A stretch of 64,000 nt of DNA. It comes from Caprimulgus europaeus. Lineage: Eukaryota > Chordata > Aves > Caprimulgiformes > Caprimulgidae. The position numbers and the translations under genes were made by a program. The notes beneath the pieces were generated by a model, which made no database searches, had not been told where the DNA came from, and saw nothing but the letters and a program-made list of their open reading frames with translations. Location of the stretch: contig OU015530.1 in assembly GCA_907165065.1 (NCBI GenBank), positions 49,372,465 through 49,436,464 of the forward strand. Direction: 5' to 3'. Shown one piece after another: positions 62,504 to 64,000 of the stretch. Every line of letters begins with the position of its first letter. Position 1 is the first letter of the stretch.

Positions 62504-64000
62504 GTAAGTCTTCAATGTTATTTTTGCCTGGTAGTTTTTTGGGAGGGCTTGTAAATGATGAGAAATAGATTGCCACTGAAGCTGAATCAAACACATAACC
62601 AAAATCACAAACTATATGATAAAGGGAAATCAGTCATACAACGGCACTGAAAACACCCATAGGAAAACAGCAGAAAGAATGAATGAAATCCCTCAACACT
62701 GTTGCTGTGGTTATCATCAAGTTAAGAAAATATGCCTTCTATTGTCAATTTAGGTGTCACAATTCAAAACATCAGATATTTTATCCAGTTAATGCAGAGT
62801 CTAGTCTCAGTTCAAATAACTCTACTTATGACTGGCTTAAAAAGGCAGACTTGTAGAGTAGATCATCCACAGGAGACATTTTATTCCACAATAGATGAAC
62901 AAAAAGAAACAAAAAGACATATTGAATGATATACTGAGCAACCGAGTATATTTTCAAACTCATATTCTTCCAGAACATAGCTGTTACTGATTTGAGGTCC
63001 ATAGATTCTGAGCTTTAGTTGCAAAATTTGTCCAGGAAGGAGAGATTAATGCCATTTCCAATGACAGAAAACAATGTTGGGACATTTCTATCTATTCTTT
63101 GCATTATAGAGGCCATTTTCTTCATGGCTTAAAAGATATTGAGGGGTGACTACTGTTGCAAGAGACACAGCATCCATAACTATGTGGAGTAAAATGGATG
63201 TAGGACCTGCAATTTTCATTTTTCATCTTCATATACAGATATAAATATACTCTTTTACCTGATCTGTTCTGTCCTACAGGCTTTTAGTGCAACCCAAACA
63301 CACAAACCCCAGAAGGAAATCTTAAAATGCATAAAAATAAAATGTAGAAGAAGATTTTTTTTTAAATTAAGTTTTTAGACTGAGAACAGATTATCACTTT
63401 TAGGGTTTCTTGTCATGATCAGGTTTGAGCTGTTTTAAATATTTATCTAGAACTATACATAAAAAAAAAAACCCAACCCATTTTGTATATCGACGCTTTA
63501 GGAACATCAGAATTTCAAATGTGTTCCACTTATAGCAGTTCCTATTGTGGATAGATTTTCTGAAGTTACCAAGCTGTGCTTCTGAAAGCATTGTCTTATG
63601 TGCCAACAGTTTAAAGCATTAATTGATTTTTCTGCTTGTCTATTTGCAATATAGTCTGTAGGTCAGAGAACAGTAGGAACTTTTTCTCTGGCATCTTGCA
63701 GCTTCTGATAAAGTTTGCTGTATGGTCAGTGTGCTCAATGCACTTGCTAAAATCTTATCAGGTAATATTAAGTAATTAAAAAAGCAACTTAGTGTAGGTT
63801 TCTAATTATCAAAGAAACATTATGGCAGGAAGACCTTTCATTAAAGGTAACGGGTGTAATAAGACAATATGAAGTCATACTAATGAGTCATTAATCCCCA
63901 CAGAGCTAGTGAGAGCAAGAAAATAGACTCAGACACTTGAAAGGTAAATTGACTTAGGCTAAATTAGTGCGTATGAAATCTGATGGAACAGAAGACATGG
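62504..64000 (+). other. PTPRN2: 5' part of the next PTPRN2 intron (phase 2)
   Basis: It starts with the strong donor GTAAGT at 62504. The remaining 1.5 kb is AT-rich, with stops in all frames and no recognisable exon or repeat family. The next exon lies beyond the window. Confidence 0.8.

Noticed and set aside
62347..62568. 73-codon open frame covering the second PTPRN2 exon
   Set aside because: It is in a different frame from the conserved GFTWRDDYTQ reading and runs through both splice sites.

Overview
This window is vertebrate, and almost certainly avian, nuclear DNA. It is AT-rich, CpG-poor and intron-dominated. Every interspersed repeat I could name is of a bird type: several CR1 LINE 3' ends in both orientations, with the diagnostic ATTCTATG-type tail, and two solo LTRs of a family that I recall as common in bird genomes. 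There are no bacterial-style genes, operons, rRNAs, tRNAs or CRISPR arrays.

Two protein-coding exons are convincing, both on the + strand, at 174-287 and 62386-62503. Joined across a phase-1 intron of 62,098 bp, they read continuously as the luminal N-terminal (RESP18-homology) region of PTPRN2 (phogrin, IA-2 beta), a dense-core-vesicle transmembrane protein of neuroendocrine cells. The window is therefore one very large early intron of PTPRN2, its two flanking exons and short pieces of the neighbouring introns.

Layout: 1-173 is the end of the upstream intron with a strong polypyrimidine tract. The first exon follows at 174-287. The large intron (288-62385) then holds an old CR1 fragment (about 5930-6215, -), a solo LTR (8114-8685, -), two CR1 3' ends arranged head to tail (about 11945-13275, +), a possible MIR-type SINE relic (about 16135-16195), a CR1 (about 20050-20443, +), a second solo LTR of the same broad family (about 37628-38274, -), a CR1 (43630-about 44080, -), a CR1 (50061-about 50587, -), simple repeats (58708-58756 and 60481-60536) and otherwise unique sequence. 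The second exon is at 62386-62503, and the following phase-2 intron runs to the window end.

The many short open frames, including the longest (12658-13119), are chance frames or CR1 reverse-transcriptase relics. I found no new biological system. The observations most worth a second look are a perfect 19-bp stem hairpin (53782-53823), a 35-bp exact repeat 5 kb apart (574-608 and 5712-5746), the tandem CR1 pair that looks like a template-jump product, a 36-bp perfect tandem duplication (54480-54551) and a local CpG cluster (59188-59409).
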